A stretch of DNA of 64,000 bases from CAWDLX01 sp963753485 (GTDB taxonomy: Bacteria; Actinomycetota; Actinomycetes; Mycobacteriales; Micromonosporaceae): positions 186,001 to 250,000 of the forward strand of contig CAVWCL010000007.1 of the NCBI GenBank assembly GCA_963753485.1, given 5' to 3'. Position numbers and translations under genes: made by a program. This document shows positions 44,350 through 52,367 of the stretch, piece by piece. The stretch's first letter is position 1. Each line of letters starts with the position of its first letter. The notes under the pieces were generated by a model. That model did not search any database. It saw only the letters and a program-made list of their open reading frames with translations, and had not been told where the DNA came from.

Positions 44350-45681
44350 GTGGATAGTGCTCACTGGACCGATCGGGATCGGGTTGTCGCCGTGACGAGT
44401 GCGCTCATGTCCAACGAAGAAGCGGGACATCCCCAGGAACGGGATCCGTGGTCGGGTGGTACGCCGGCGGTGCTCGATCCGGTCATCGCCGCGATCGACG
44501 CGACGGTGACCGCCAACACCGCGGAGCTGGTCCGAATCCGCCGGCACATCCACGCCCACCCGGAGCTGTCGGGACAGGAGTTCCAGACCGCCGCCCTGGT
44601 CGCCGGCCGCCTGAGCGAGCTCGGCCTGCGGCCGCGCCTGCTGCCCGCCGGCAACGGTGTGCTCTGCGACATCGGCCACGGCGACCGGATGGTCGCTCTG
44701 CGAGCCGACCTGGACGCGCTGGCGCTCGCCGACACCAAGGACGTGCCATATCGATCCACTGTGGATAGAGTCTGCCACGCGTGTGGCCACGACGTGCACA
44801 CCACGGCGCTGCTCGGTGCCGCGCTGGCGCTGGCCGGGCTGGCCGCGCGGAGCCGGCTGCCCGGTCGGGTACGGCTGATCTTCCAACCGGCCGAGGAGCA
44901 GGTGCCCTCCGGCGCCCCCCAGGTGATCGAGGCTGGTGGGCTCGACGGCGTCGCGGCCATCTTCGCGCTGCACTGCAACCCGCAGCTCGAGGCCGGGACG
45001 GTTGGTGTGCGCGCCGGCGCGTTCACCGCGTCGGCCGACCGGGTCGACATCCGCCTGAGTGGACCCGGCGGCCACACCGCCCGCCCGCACCTCACCGTCG
45101 ACCTGGTGCACGCGCTGGGCAAGGTGGTGGCCGACGTGCCGGCCGTGCTCAGCCGCCGCATCGACCCGCGGTACGCGGTCAGCATGGTCTTCGGCAGCGT
45201 CTGCGCCGGCGAGGCGGCGAACGCGATCCCCTCCGAGGGTCGGGCCAGCGCCATGGTGCGCTCGCTCGGGCGCGAGAGCTGGGACGTCCTTCCGGCCATC
45301 ATCGACGAGATCGTCTCCGCCGCGGTACGGGGCACCGGCGCCGCTGCCGACGTCCAGTACCTGCGTGGGGTGCCGGCGGTGGTGAACGACCCGGCCGCGA
45401 CCGCGGTGGTGGCCGGCGCCGCCGGCCGGCTGCTCGGCGAGGAGAACGTGGTCCAAGCCGAGGTGAGCATGGGGGCCGAGGACTTCTCGTTCTACCTGCA
45501 GCAGGTCCCCGGCGCGATGTTCCGGCTCGGTGTCCGGCCGCCCGGCCGGGCTGAGATCGTGGACATCCACCACCCTCGCTTCGACGTGGACGAGGCCGCC
45601 ATCGGGGTCGGTGCGCGGGTGCTGGCCCTCGCCGCCGCCGACGCGTTGGCCCAACCGCCGCGCAGCCAGCCGGAGCGGTAG
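44350..45681 (+). CDS. M20-family amidohydrolase (N-acyl-amino-acid hydrolase type)
   Basis: This 443-residue zinc-dependent peptidase M20D-like enzyme is probably cytosolic. Metal-binding signatures are complete: HIHAHPELSGQEF, ADLDALAL, CHACGHDVHTTALLG, IFQPAEEQVPSGA, FALHCNPQLEAG and MGAEDFSFYLQQVPGAM. The lid domain contains LSGPGGHTARPHLTVDLVHAL. The family cleaves N-acetyl, N-carbamoyl or hippurate-type amides; the substrate is unknown. GTG 44350 gives a 50-residue N-terminal lead before the conserved part; GTG 44392 or ATG 44407 are alternatives. About 250 bases without a gene precede it; I see no clear structure there. Confidence 0.88.
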   Translation: MDSAHWTDRDRVVAVTSALMSNEEAGHPQERDPWSGGTPAVLDPVIAAIDATVTANTAELVRIRRHIHAHPELSGQEFQTAALVAGRLSELGLRPRLLPAGNGVLCDIGHGDRMVALRADLDALALADTKDVPYRSTVDRVCHACGHDVHTTALLGAALALAGLAARSRLPGRVRLIFQPAEEQVPSGAPQVIEAGGLDGVAAIFALHCNPQLEAGTVGVRAGAFTASADRVDIRLSGPGGHTARPHLTVDLVHALGKVVADVPAVLSRRIDPRYAVSMVFGSVCAGEAANAIPSEGRASAMVRSLGRESWDVLPAIIDEIVSAAVRGTGAAADVQYLRGVPAVVNDPAATAVVAGAAGRLLGEENVVQAEVSMGAEDFSFYLQQVPGAMFRLGVRPPGRAEIVDIHHPRFDVDEAAIGVGARVLALAAADALAQPPRSQPER

Positions 45682-45855
45682 GTCCGGGCGGTCAGTCGGC
45701 CCGGGTTGGTTGCCCGCGCCGACGCCAGGGGTTTACCGTCCAAACGCATCCTCGCGGTTGTACCCCGCCGGCCCCTCGCCGGTGCGCGAGGCACCTGCCC
45801 TAGCCGCCGAGAGGGGGAGGGTTCGCCGGTCACCGGCCGGCGACCCCGACGAAGC

Positions 45856-48312
45856 ATGCCGATAGAGCCACCGGTCGAGCGTCTCGCGCCGACCCGCACC
45901 CAGCCCGGTCCGACCCTCCCGGGACACCAGAGCGGCGCCCCGGTGGCCACCGACCCGATACCCGAAGGTCCGACGGCCCACCTCTCCGTTGGCGGCTCCG
46001 CCAGCGGCTCCGTTGGCAGCTCGGTTGGCGGCGAGGCGCGCACCGACCAGCTGGCGGCGCCGGTTTCGCCGGGCACGCCGCCCACCGAGCTTCGGGTACA
46101 CGGTGTCTCGGGCACGCCGGCCGAGGAGATCCTCGACCGGCAGATCGTCGGCCAGGTCGCCGGCGACGGTGAGGCCGGCTTCTTCCGGCCCCGTACCGAG
46201 TACGGCGCCACCCTCGGCCCGGGCGGGGCGCGACTGGAGGCGTACCGCTGGGGCAACCTCACCGCCGGGGCGGCCGCCCGCGCGTTCTGGCTGCTGCTGT
46301 TGCCGTTCACGCTGGTGAATGTGGCCATGTGGATGCGGCCACCCTCACCCGGCCTGGGCCGGGGCCTGGTGCACGGCATCACCCGGGTCTTCTCGCTCAC
46401 GCTCTCGGCCACACTCACGCTCGCGGTGGCGGGCATCTCCTTCGATCTCATCGGCTGGCAATGCGCCTCGCCGCAGAGCCGGTGCCTGGACCAGCGTCCC
46501 TGGCTGAGCGTGATGTTCACCGGCTTTTTCGAGCCGACCGGGCGCCGGCTCGCGCTGGCCGCGCTCGGCCCGATCCTGCTCATCTCGGTGCTGTGGTTCC
46601 TCGCCCGGCGGACCTGGGCCCGGTACGAGGCCTACCACACCCCACAGCACAACCCGGACGGCGACGGTCTCGCCACCCCGACCTTCTGGGACGGCCGCGA
46701 GCAGGTCAGCCGGCTGCGCAGCCTGCACGTCGCAACCATGTTCGCGGTGGCCGACGCGCTGCTCGCCAGCGTCCTCACCCAGCACGACCGTAACCCGGGC
46801 GCTTACGCGAACGTGGACCTGGCCGGCACGCCGTGGCAGAGCGTGGTCGACGCCGGCCGGGTGCTCTTCCTCGCCTCGGTCGCGATCATCGGGCTGTCTC
46901 TGCTGTCGCTGCTCATGCCCGCGGTGGTCGACCGGGTGTCGAAGTCGCGGTTGGCCCAGATCACCTCGGACTCGCTGCTGTGGATCTCGCTCGTCGTGAC
47001 CGCACTCTGCCTGGCCTATGCCGTGGTCCCGCGGGCGCCCTGGCCCACCGCCGGACCTCTGCCGTACTACGCCGACACCGTCACCATCCTCTTCGCGGGC
47101 CAGGCCGGACTGCTCGGCCTGCTGGTGCTGGTCGTGCTCTTCCAGCGGCACCGGTGCAAGGGAGCGCTCTTCGCCGGCTTCGCCGGCCCGGTGGTGGCCT
47201 CGCTCGGGCTGGGCCTCGGGGCCGCGATTTCCGCCGGCGCGTCCTACCGGGTGGCGGACTACCTGGACGGCTCCGCGGTGCCGAGCCCGGCCCAGTTCGG
47301 CGCCCGGCCCGAGACCCAGGGGCTCCAACCCCCGGTCTCCTACCAATGGGCGGCGGTCGGCTTCGTGGCGATGGTGCTCATCGTCCTGGTCGCGGCGATC
47401 TGGCTGCGGTTCGTGACCCGGCCGGCGCTGGCCCGCCACGCCCGGGCCGAGACCGACCAGGACTACCCCGGTGGCCGGCAACGCGACAAGGCGCGGGCCC
47501 GGGCGATCGACAAGGCCACTGCGAACGCCCGCCTCACCGACCACGTCTCCCGCACGTCGGCGGTCGCCTGGGTCCTGGTCGCTGGCATGGGGCTGATCGC
47601 GACCACCCTCGCCGTCCTCCACAAAGGACCGGTGCAGCTCTTCGCCTCCGGCTCGGCCGCCGCGTACGCGGTCTCCATCGTGGCCAACGTCGGCACGTAC
47701 CTGATCAGCCTGTCGTTGTTGCTGCTGGTGGTGCTCGGCATCCAGACGTACCGCAATCCGCGGGTTCGCCGCACGGTCGGGGTGATCTGGGATCTGGCGA
47801 CCTTCTGGCCGCGGGCCGCCCACCCGTTGGCGCCGCCGTGCTATGCCGAGCGGGTCGTGCCGGAGCTGGTGCACCGGTCCGAGTGGCTGGCCCGGGAGCA
47901 GGGCGGCGTCGTCCTCTCCGGGCACAGCCAGGGCTCGGTGCTGGCCGCGGCGGCGGTGCTGCAGCTGCCGCGCGACGCCCGCCGGGCCACCGCCCTGCTG
48001 ACCTACGGCTCGCCGATCTGCCGGCTCTACGTACGGGCGTTTCCGAGCTACTTCAACGACGCCGTGCTCAACGACATCGGCGCGGCGGTGGCCGGACCGC
48101 GCGGCCAGGAGCGCTGGGTGAATCTGTGGCGGCGCTCCGATCCGATCGGTGGCGCGATCGGCATCGGGGACCGGCGGCTGGCCGACCCCGGATCGTTCGA
48201 CCCGCTCCCGGGCGACCAGGTGCCGCCCAAGGTGCAGGCGCACTCCGGCTACCAGCTCACGCCGCAGTTCGGCCAGGCCATGGACGACCTTGTCGGGTTG
48301 CTGCGTCAGTAG
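45856..48312 (+). CDS. Large membrane protein with C-terminal lipase/esterase-like domain
   Basis: This protein of about 818 residues (ATG 45856) starts with a Pro/Ser/Gly-rich disordered stretch, then TELRVHGVSGTPAEEILDRQIVGQVAGDGEAGFFRPR, a block seen in large actinobacterial membrane proteins. Eight to nine hydrophobic helices between about residues 150 and 650 follow. The last 150 residues look like an alpha/beta hydrolase: GGVVLSGHSQGSVLAAAAVLQL is a nucleophile elbow (GHSQGS), followed by LTYGSPICRLYVRAFPSYF and HSGYQLTPQFG, with a His in a plausible catalytic position. I know of no assigned function. The gene's stop lies inside the first unit of a 36-bp tandem array. Confidence 0.7.
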   Translation: MPIEPPVERLAPTRTQPGPTLPGHQSGAPVATDPIPEGPTAHLSVGGSASGSVGSSVGGEARTDQLAAPVSPGTPPTELRVHGVSGTPAEEILDRQIVGQVAGDGEAGFFRPRTEYGATLGPGGARLEAYRWGNLTAGAAARAFWLLLLPFTLVNVAMWMRPPSPGLGRGLVHGITRVFSLTLSATLTLAVAGISFDLIGWQCASPQSRCLDQRPWLSVMFTGFFEPTGRRLALAALGPILLISVLWFLARRTWARYEAYHTPQHNPDGDGLATPTFWDGREQVSRLRSLHVATMFAVADALLASVLTQHDRNPGAYANVDLAGTPWQSVVDAGRVLFLASVAIIGLSLLSLLMPAVVDRVSKSRLAQITSDSLLWISLVVTALCLAYAVVPRAPWPTAGPLPYYADTVTILFAGQAGLLGLLVLVVLFQRHRCKGALFAGFAGPVVASLGLGLGAAISAGASYRVADYLDGSAVPSPAQFGARPETQGLQPPVSYQWAAVGFVAMVLIVLVAAIWLRFVTRPALARHARAETDQDYPGGRQRDKARARAIDKATANARLTDHVSRTSAVAWVLVAGMGLIATTLAVLHKGPVQLFASGSAAAYAVSIVANVGTYLISLSLLLLVVLGIQTYRNPRVRRTVGVIWDLATFWPRAAHPLAPPCYAERVVPELVHRSEWLAREQGGVVLSGHSQGSVLAAAAVLQLPRDARRATALLTYGSPICRLYVRAFPSYFNDAVLNDIGAAVAGPRGQERWVNLWRRSDPIGGAIGIGDRRLADPGSFDPLPGDQVPPKVQAHSGYQLTPQFGQAMDDLVGLLRQ

Positions 48313-48503
48313 GCCGCCGGCGGGAGACCGCCGCCGGTGTGTCAGTAGGCCGCCGGCGGGAGACCGCCGCCGGTGTGTCAGTAGGCCGTCGGCGGGAGAC
48401 CGCCGCCGGTGTGTCAGTAGGCCGTCGGCGGGAGACCGCCGCCGGTGTGTCAGTAGGCCGCCGGCGGGAGACCGCCGCCGGTGTGTCAGTAGGCCGCCGG
48501 CGG
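48305..48503. repeat. 36-bp tandem array (five full units plus a partial one) at a gene end
   Basis: Units start at 48305, 48341, 48377, 48413, 48449 and 48485 (the last is partial, to 48503). They begin GTCAGTAGGC and differ only by a C/T change in units 3 and 4 (GCCGTCGGCGG). Each contains a CCGGCGG/CCGCCGG hairpin with a GAGA spacer. The first unit includes the TAG stop of the preceding gene, and because 36 is a multiple of three the TAG recurs in frame in every unit. There are no unique spacers, so this is not a CRISPR array. Confidence 0.92.
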
Positions 48504-48531
48504 TCAGGTGGGTGCGGCCTACGATGGGGCC

Positions 48532-49170
48532 ATGCTGCGGGTGACCAAATGGGCGCATGCGTGCGTGCGCGTCGAGTCGGATGCCGCCGTCCTCGTGATC
48601 GATCCCGGCATATTCACCGAGCGGGCCGCGCTCGACGGAGCCGATGCCGTACTGATCACGCATGAGCACGCCGACCACATGCAGATCGACACCCTCGCCG
48701 ACGAGTTGGGCAAACGACCAGCGGTACGCATCTTCACTCACCCCGCGGTCGCCGGCAAGCTGGGTGACCTGGCCGAAGCGGTCACCGCGGTGAACTCGGG
48801 CGAGCAGTTCGAGGCGGCCGGGCTGCCGGTGCGCGCCTACGGCGGCTGGCACGCCCAGATCCATCCCGATATCCCGCTCGTGCCCAACCTCGGTTTCCTG
48901 GTCGGCGGGTCGCTCTACCACCCCGGCGACTCGTTCGACGTACCGACCGATGCCGAGGTGGACACCCTGTTCGTCCCCATTTCGGCACCTTGGCTCAAGG
49001 CGGCGGAGGCGGTGGAGTTCGTCCGGGCGGTCCGCCCGCGCCGGGCGTACGCGTTGCATGACTGCCTGCTCAGTGAGGCTGGCTTCGCGATCACCGACGG
49101 GCTGCTCGGCCGGCTGGGCGGCGCGCCGTATCAGCGGCTCGCCTCCGGCGAGTCGGTCGAGCTGGACTGA
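48532..49170 (+). CDS. MBL-fold metallo-hydrolase (UlaG/L-ascorbate lactonase-like)
   Basis: This is a 212-residue metallo-beta-lactamase fold protein. The zinc motif is ITHEHADHMQID, followed by a His in YGGWHAQIHPDIP, an Asp in LYHPGDSFDVP and a terminal His in RRAYALHDCLLSEAGF. The compact arrangement without the beta-lactamase active-site extras resembles the MBL group containing UlaG and YtkL. The substrate is unknown. ATG 48532 was chosen because LRVTKWAHACVRVE is the usual family start. It follows the 36-bp array by less than 30 bases, so its promoter or ribosome binding region may be affected by the repeat. Confidence 0.82.
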   Translation: MLRVTKWAHACVRVESDAAVLVIDPGIFTERAALDGADAVLITHEHADHMQIDTLADELGKRPAVRIFTHPAVAGKLGDLAEAVTAVNSGEQFEAAGLPVRAYGGWHAQIHPDIPLVPNLGFLVGGSLYHPGDSFDVPTDAEVDTLFVPISAPWLKAAEAVEFVRAVRPRRAYALHDCLLSEAGFAITDGLLGRLGGAPYQRLASGESVELD

Positions 49171-49282
49171 CCCGAACGGACGATACTGTCCGCGTTTGCC
49201 GGATGCATCACCGGTGAACATTCACCCTGCGTCGGCGCGTTCGTGTGATGCCAGGGTGGCCAACCGGGGTCACAATCGCCGC

Positions 49283-50026
49283 ATGCCCCCCGAACTCGCC
49301 GCCGCCGCCACCAAATGGCCGGTGTGCGAGATCGACACCGCCTGGAGCACCTGTCCCAGGACGCTGCGCCGGGCCCGGCTGCTCGAACTCTCCGGTTGGG
49401 CATTCTATGTGGCCGGCCGCGGCGGCGTGCTGGGCGACGACGCCCGGCCGGAGACGGTCGCGGCCGCGATCGGCATCATCGCTCCGGAAGCGGTACAGGC
49501 CGGCTGGGAGGCGGCCGGTAAGGTCGGCCCGGCCGAGGTCGCCGCCTGCCGGCTCGCCGAGTGCGCCCGGTGGGGCGACGAACACCTGGGCGACCTGCCC
49601 GGGCTGGAGCGGATGGTGGAGCTCGCCGAACGGGTGGCGCTGCACGCGGACGCGGTCGGCATGCCTCTCTTCGCCGCCACCCGGGCGATGCCGGTGCCCG
49701 ATGGTGGCGCGGGGTCGCACGCGGCGGTCCTAGTGCACCTGATGCGCGAGCATCGTGCCGGCGCGATGCTCGTGGGGGTCCGGGCGTGTGGATTGACCCC
49801 GGTCGAGGCGATCATTGCCGGGCCCGACGGCGAGGAGGAGGCACTTACCTTCGGCTGGCGGCCGCCGTTTCCGGCCCGGGTGCCGCTCATCCGGCGCTAC
49901 ACGTATGCCGAGGCGGTGGCGGACCGGATCGTGGGTCAGGCATTCACCTGTCTGCCGCCGGCGGAGCGGGCCGAGTTCGCCCGGCTGCTCACCGAGGCGG
50001 CCGACGCGATCCGAGCCACGCCGTAA
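49283..50026 (+). CDS. SCO6745-like hypothetical protein
   Basis: This 247-residue, mostly helical protein resembles a widespread actinobacterial family (SCO6745-like). SGWAFYVAGRGGVLGD, EAVQAGWEAAGKVGPAEVAACRLAECARWG, VLVHLMREHRAGAMLVGVRACGLTPVEAIIAGPDGEEEALTFGW are the recognisable blocks. Some relatives are annotated as helix-turn-helix or SalK-like, but no DNA-binding motif is evident and the function is unknown. Its stop is followed by a sequence-conserved hairpin at 50072-50125. Confidence 0.65.
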   Translation: MPPELAAAATKWPVCEIDTAWSTCPRTLRRARLLELSGWAFYVAGRGGVLGDDARPETVAAAIGIIAPEAVQAGWEAAGKVGPAEVAACRLAECARWGDEHLGDLPGLERMVELAERVALHADAVGMPLFAATRAMPVPDGGAGSHAAVLVHLMREHRAGAMLVGVRACGLTPVEAIIAGPDGEEEALTFGWRPPFPARVPLIRRYTYAEAVADRIVGQAFTCLPPAERAEFARLLTEAADAIRATP

Positions 50027-50071
50027 TGCATCGACGCCCAGTCGCCGCTGCCTGAGCGCGTAGATCCTCTG

Positions 50072-50125
50072 GTTGGCAGGGGCACCCTTTACAACTGAAT
50101 GCGTTAGTGGGGTGCCCTTGCTAAC
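50072..50125. terminator. Hairpin related to the element at 13505, with GAATGCGTTA loop
   Basis: Arms 50072-50087 (GTTGGCAGGGGCACCC) and 50110-50125 (GGGTGCCCTTGCTAAC) pair over 16 bp with two G-U pairs. The loop contains GAATGCGTTA as in the copy at 13505-13558. It lies between the convergent SCO6745-like and cyclotransferase genes, where it can terminate transcription in both directions. Confidence 0.7.
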
Positions 50126-50135
50126 ACGGGGCGGC

Positions 50136-50218
50136 GGGCACGACGCGGGGCCGGGCGGGCACGACGCGGGGCCGGGCGGGCACGACGCGGGGCCGGGCGG
50201 GCGGGGGCGGGGGCGGGG
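50136..50218. repeat. Three 21-bp direct repeats followed by a G-quadruplex-like run
   Basis: Units 50136-50156, 50157-50177 and 50178-50198 are identical (core GGGCACGACGCGGGGCCGGG). They are followed by a stretch of repeated GGGC/GGGGGC words at 50199-50218 with at least four G3-5 runs, a possible plus-strand G-quadruplex. The stretch abuts the stop codon of the cyclotransferase gene (minus strand, 50221). Confidence 0.8.
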
Positions 50219-50220
50219 CG

Positions 50221-50682
50221 TCAGGCCGTCGCGGTGCGGGTGGGGCGCGAGCGCAGGTTCTCGATGTAGTCGTCCGGCGCGCCGGCCTTGAGGGCGGCGT
50301 TGGATATCTCGGTCAGGTACCACGCGGTGGGCAGGCCACCCTCGTAGCCGGCGAAGACCGACAGCCAGGCGGTCACCTCGCCGTCGAGGGTCGCGGCTCG
50401 AATGTGGATCTTGTGATAGGTACCGGCGACGATGCCTTCGACTTCTTCGAGCAGCTGCTCGTCGTGTGGATGCACGTCGTAGAGCGCAACGAATACCCGG
50501 TCACCCTCCGAATCGGACTCCACCACCGTGCAGACCGCGCCCTCGTAGCCGAGCAGGTCCTCGCCGGCGAACGTGAGCCGCCACCCCTCCAGCCATCCGG
50601 TCCCGACCAGCGGTGAATGGGGGCAATAGGCCCGCATGCGTCCGGGGTCCAGATTCGATCCGTACGCGGCGTAGAGGCCCAC
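50221..50682 (-). CDS. Gamma-glutamylcyclotransferase-fold protein
   Basis: This is a 153-residue protein of the GGCT/AIG2-like fold. AAYGSNLDPGRM near the N-terminus is the substrate-binding YGSNL motif; LEEVEGIVAGTYHK contains the acidic residue in the position of the catalytic Glu; the segment GWLEGWRLTFAGEDLLGYEGAVCTVVES is also typical. Enzymes of this fold release 5-oxoproline from gamma-glutamyl compounds, but the exact reaction here is not predictable. It starts at GTG 50682 and is divergent from the flavoprotein gene, with fewer than 80 bases between starts. Confidence 0.8.
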   Translation of the reverse strand: MGLYAAYGSNLDPGRMRAYCPHSPLVGTGWLEGWRLTFAGEDLLGYEGAVCTVVESDSEGDRVFVALYDVHPHDEQLLEEVEGIVAGTYHKIHIRAATLDGEVTAWLSVFAGYEGGLPTAWYLTEISNAALKAGAPDDYIENLRSRPTRTATA

Positions 50683-50758
50683 GCGATGACGATAGTCCCT
50701 TCGGACGTGAGGGAGAATGCAACGGTCGGTAATCGTCGTCGTGTGTTCGGCTGGGGGC

Positions 50759-52162
50759 GTGGTGGGTCAGGTTGTGATCATCGGAGGTGGGCCCGCGGGG
50801 TACGAAGCGGCGCTGGTGGCGGCGCAGCTCGGTGCGCCGACCACGGTGATCGAGGCGGCCGGAGCCGGCGGTGCTTGCGTGCTCTCCGATTGCGTGCCGT
50901 CGAAGGCGTTCATCGCATCCACCGATGTGGTCACCGCGTTCCACCACGGTGGGAATCTCGGGGTCCGGGTGAGCGGGCCGGATGCGGTCGGCGTGGACGG
51001 TCCGGCGGTGCACGCCCGGGTGAAGCGGCTCGCGCTGGCCCAGTCGGCCGACATCGCGGCCAAGCTGGCGAAGGCGGGGGTGGAGCTGGTCGCCGGGCGG
51101 GCCCGCCTCGGCGCGGGCGGTCCTGGCCACCGCCACCCGGTGGTGGTCGAGCCGGCCGCCGGCGAGCCGTACACGATGGAGGCGACCACTGTGCTCATCG
51201 CCACCGGCGCGCATCCCAGGATGCTGCCCGACGCCTCGCCCGACGGCGAGCGGATCCTGACCTGGCGCGACGTGTACGACCTACCACAGTTGCCGCAGCG
51301 GCTCATCGTCGTGGGTTCGGGGGTGACCGGCGCCGAGTTCGCCAGCGCATACCTCGCCGCCGGAGTCGAGGTGACCCTGGTCTCCAGCCGGGAACGGGTC
51401 ATGCCGCACGAGGATCCCGACGCGGCGGCCGCCGTCGAGAACGCGTTCCGGGCGCGCGGGATGACGATCCTGCCCACGGCGCGGGCGGTGTCGGCCACCG
51501 CGACCGGCGGGGGCGTCGTCGTCGAGCTGGCTGATGGATCTACTGTGGAGGGTTCGCACGCCCTGATGGCGGTCGGTTCGGTGCCCACGACATCGGGGCT
51601 GGGGCTGGCCGAGTACGGCGTCGACGTCGGCGCCGCCGGGCAGATCGCCGTCGACCGGGTCTCCCGGACCAACGTGCCGGGCATCTACGCCGGCGGCGAC
51701 TGCACCGGGGTGCTGCCGCTGGCCAGCGTCGCCGCGATGCAGGGCCGGATCGCGATGTGGCACGCCCTCGGCGAGGCGGTCACCCCGTTGCGGCTGACCA
51801 CGGTCTCGGCCAACGTCTTCACCGATCCGGAGCTGGCCACGGTCGGCATCACCCAGGGCGACGCGGACGCCGGCCGGGTGCCGGCGCGCTCGGTCACCCT
51901 GCCGCTGGCCGGCAACGCCCGGGCCAAGATGGCCGACCTGGCCGACGGCTTCGTGAAACTGTTCTGCCGCCCGGCCTCCGGCCTCGTCGTCGGCGGCGTG
52001 GTGGTGGCGCCCCGGGCCAGTGAGCTGATCCTGCCGATCGCGCTCGCGGTGGCCAACCACCTCACCGTGGATCAGCTCGCCCAGACGATCACCATCTACC
52101 CGTCGCTCTCCGGGTCGATCGCCGAGGCCGCCCGTCAGCTCATGCGACCCGAGTTCGCCTGA
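50759..52162 (+). CDS. lpdA: LpdA-like NAD(P)H:quinone oxidoreductase / pyridine nucleotide-disulfide oxidoreductase
   Basis: This is a 467-residue FAD protein. The FAD motif is VIIGGGPAGYEAA, the NAD motif is LIVVGSGVTGAEFASAYLAAG and the second FAD motif is GIYAGGDCTGVLPLASVAAMQGRIA. It closely resembles mycobacterial LpdA, a flavoprotein quinone reductase that is not a lipoamide dehydrogenase. Its C-terminus reads IYPSLSGSIAEAARQLM and lacks the HPTxxE catalytic pair of lipoamide dehydrogenases. Unlike Mycobacterium tuberculosis LpdA as I recall it, Cys40 and Cys45 (GGACVLSDCVPSK) give a complete CxxxxC motif. GTG 50759 reproduces the family start; an upstream ATG at 50717 would add 14 residues. 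Confidence 0.85.
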   Translation: MVGQVVIIGGGPAGYEAALVAAQLGAPTTVIEAAGAGGACVLSDCVPSKAFIASTDVVTAFHHGGNLGVRVSGPDAVGVDGPAVHARVKRLALAQSADIAAKLAKAGVELVAGRARLGAGGPGHRHPVVVEPAAGEPYTMEATTVLIATGAHPRMLPDASPDGERILTWRDVYDLPQLPQRLIVVGSGVTGAEFASAYLAAGVEVTLVSSRERVMPHEDPDAAAAVENAFRARGMTILPTARAVSATATGGGVVVELADGSTVEGSHALMAVGSVPTTSGLGLAEYGVDVGAAGQIAVDRVSRTNVPGIYAGGDCTGVLPLASVAAMQGRIAMWHALGEAVTPLRLTTVSANVFTDPELATVGITQGDADAGRVPARSVTLPLAGNARAKMADLADGFVKLFCRPASGLVVGGVVVAPRASELILPIALAVANHLTVDQLAQTITIYPSLSGSIAEAARQLMRPEFA

Positions 52163-52218
52163 CCGGCGGGCGGCGAATGTGCTCGCCGGCCGGGCCGGCG
52201 GCGGGTAACCTGGCCGCC

Positions 52219-52278
52219 ATGCGAGGTCACGCCGCCAGTACGACGACGCCGGGAACACCCGGCGCGCCGACGAGCTGA
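52219..52278 (+). CDS. Threonine-rich leader peptide of an attenuator
   Basis: This is a 19-codon reading frame, MRGHAASTTTPGTPGAPTS, with five Thr codons, three of them consecutive (52240-52248). Directly after the Thr triplet, CGCCGGG/CCCGGCG (52247-52253 and 52258-52264) forms a hairpin with an AACA loop. GAGGTCA (52223-52229) can instead pair with TGACCTC (52276-52282) at the end of the frame. It precedes a terminator and a threonyl-tRNA synthetase gene, the classical layout of ribosome-mediated attenuation. The start lacks an obvious Shine-Dalgarno, so it may be leaderless or weakly translated. Confidence 0.65.
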   Translation: MRGHAASTTTPGTPGAPTS

Positions 52279-52293
52279 CCTCATCCGTCATCC

Positions 52294-52324
52294 ACGGCCC
52301 CGGGCGATCGTCCGGGGCCGTTTC
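52294..52324 (+). terminator. Intrinsic terminator (attenuator) before the short thrS gene
   Basis: ACGGCCCCGG (52294-52303) and CCGGGGCCGT (52312-52321) form a perfect 10-bp stem with an 8-base loop, followed by TTTCGTGTGT. It lies between the Thr leader peptide and the synthetase start. A stalled ribosome on the Thr codons would be expected to change upstream pairing and reduce termination. Confidence 0.75.
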
Positions 52325-52367
52325 GTGTGTGCTCCGACGACACCCCCCAACCGCGAAGGAGCGCGAC

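Noticed and set aside
48305..48503. CRISPR array made of 36-bp repeats
   Set aside because: The repeat length is typical, but there is no spacer between units; it is a simple tandem array.
46345..49221. Minus-strand open frame of about 960 codons
   Set aside because: It is the antisense shadow of the membrane/lipase gene and the MBL hydrolase gene. It is rich in Arg, Gly, His and Asp and contains the 36-bp repeats as low-complexity sequence.
50759..52162. Dihydrolipoamide dehydrogenase of the pyruvate complex
   Set aside because: The C-terminal HPTxxE catalytic pair is missing and the overall sequence fits the quinone-reductase LpdA group.
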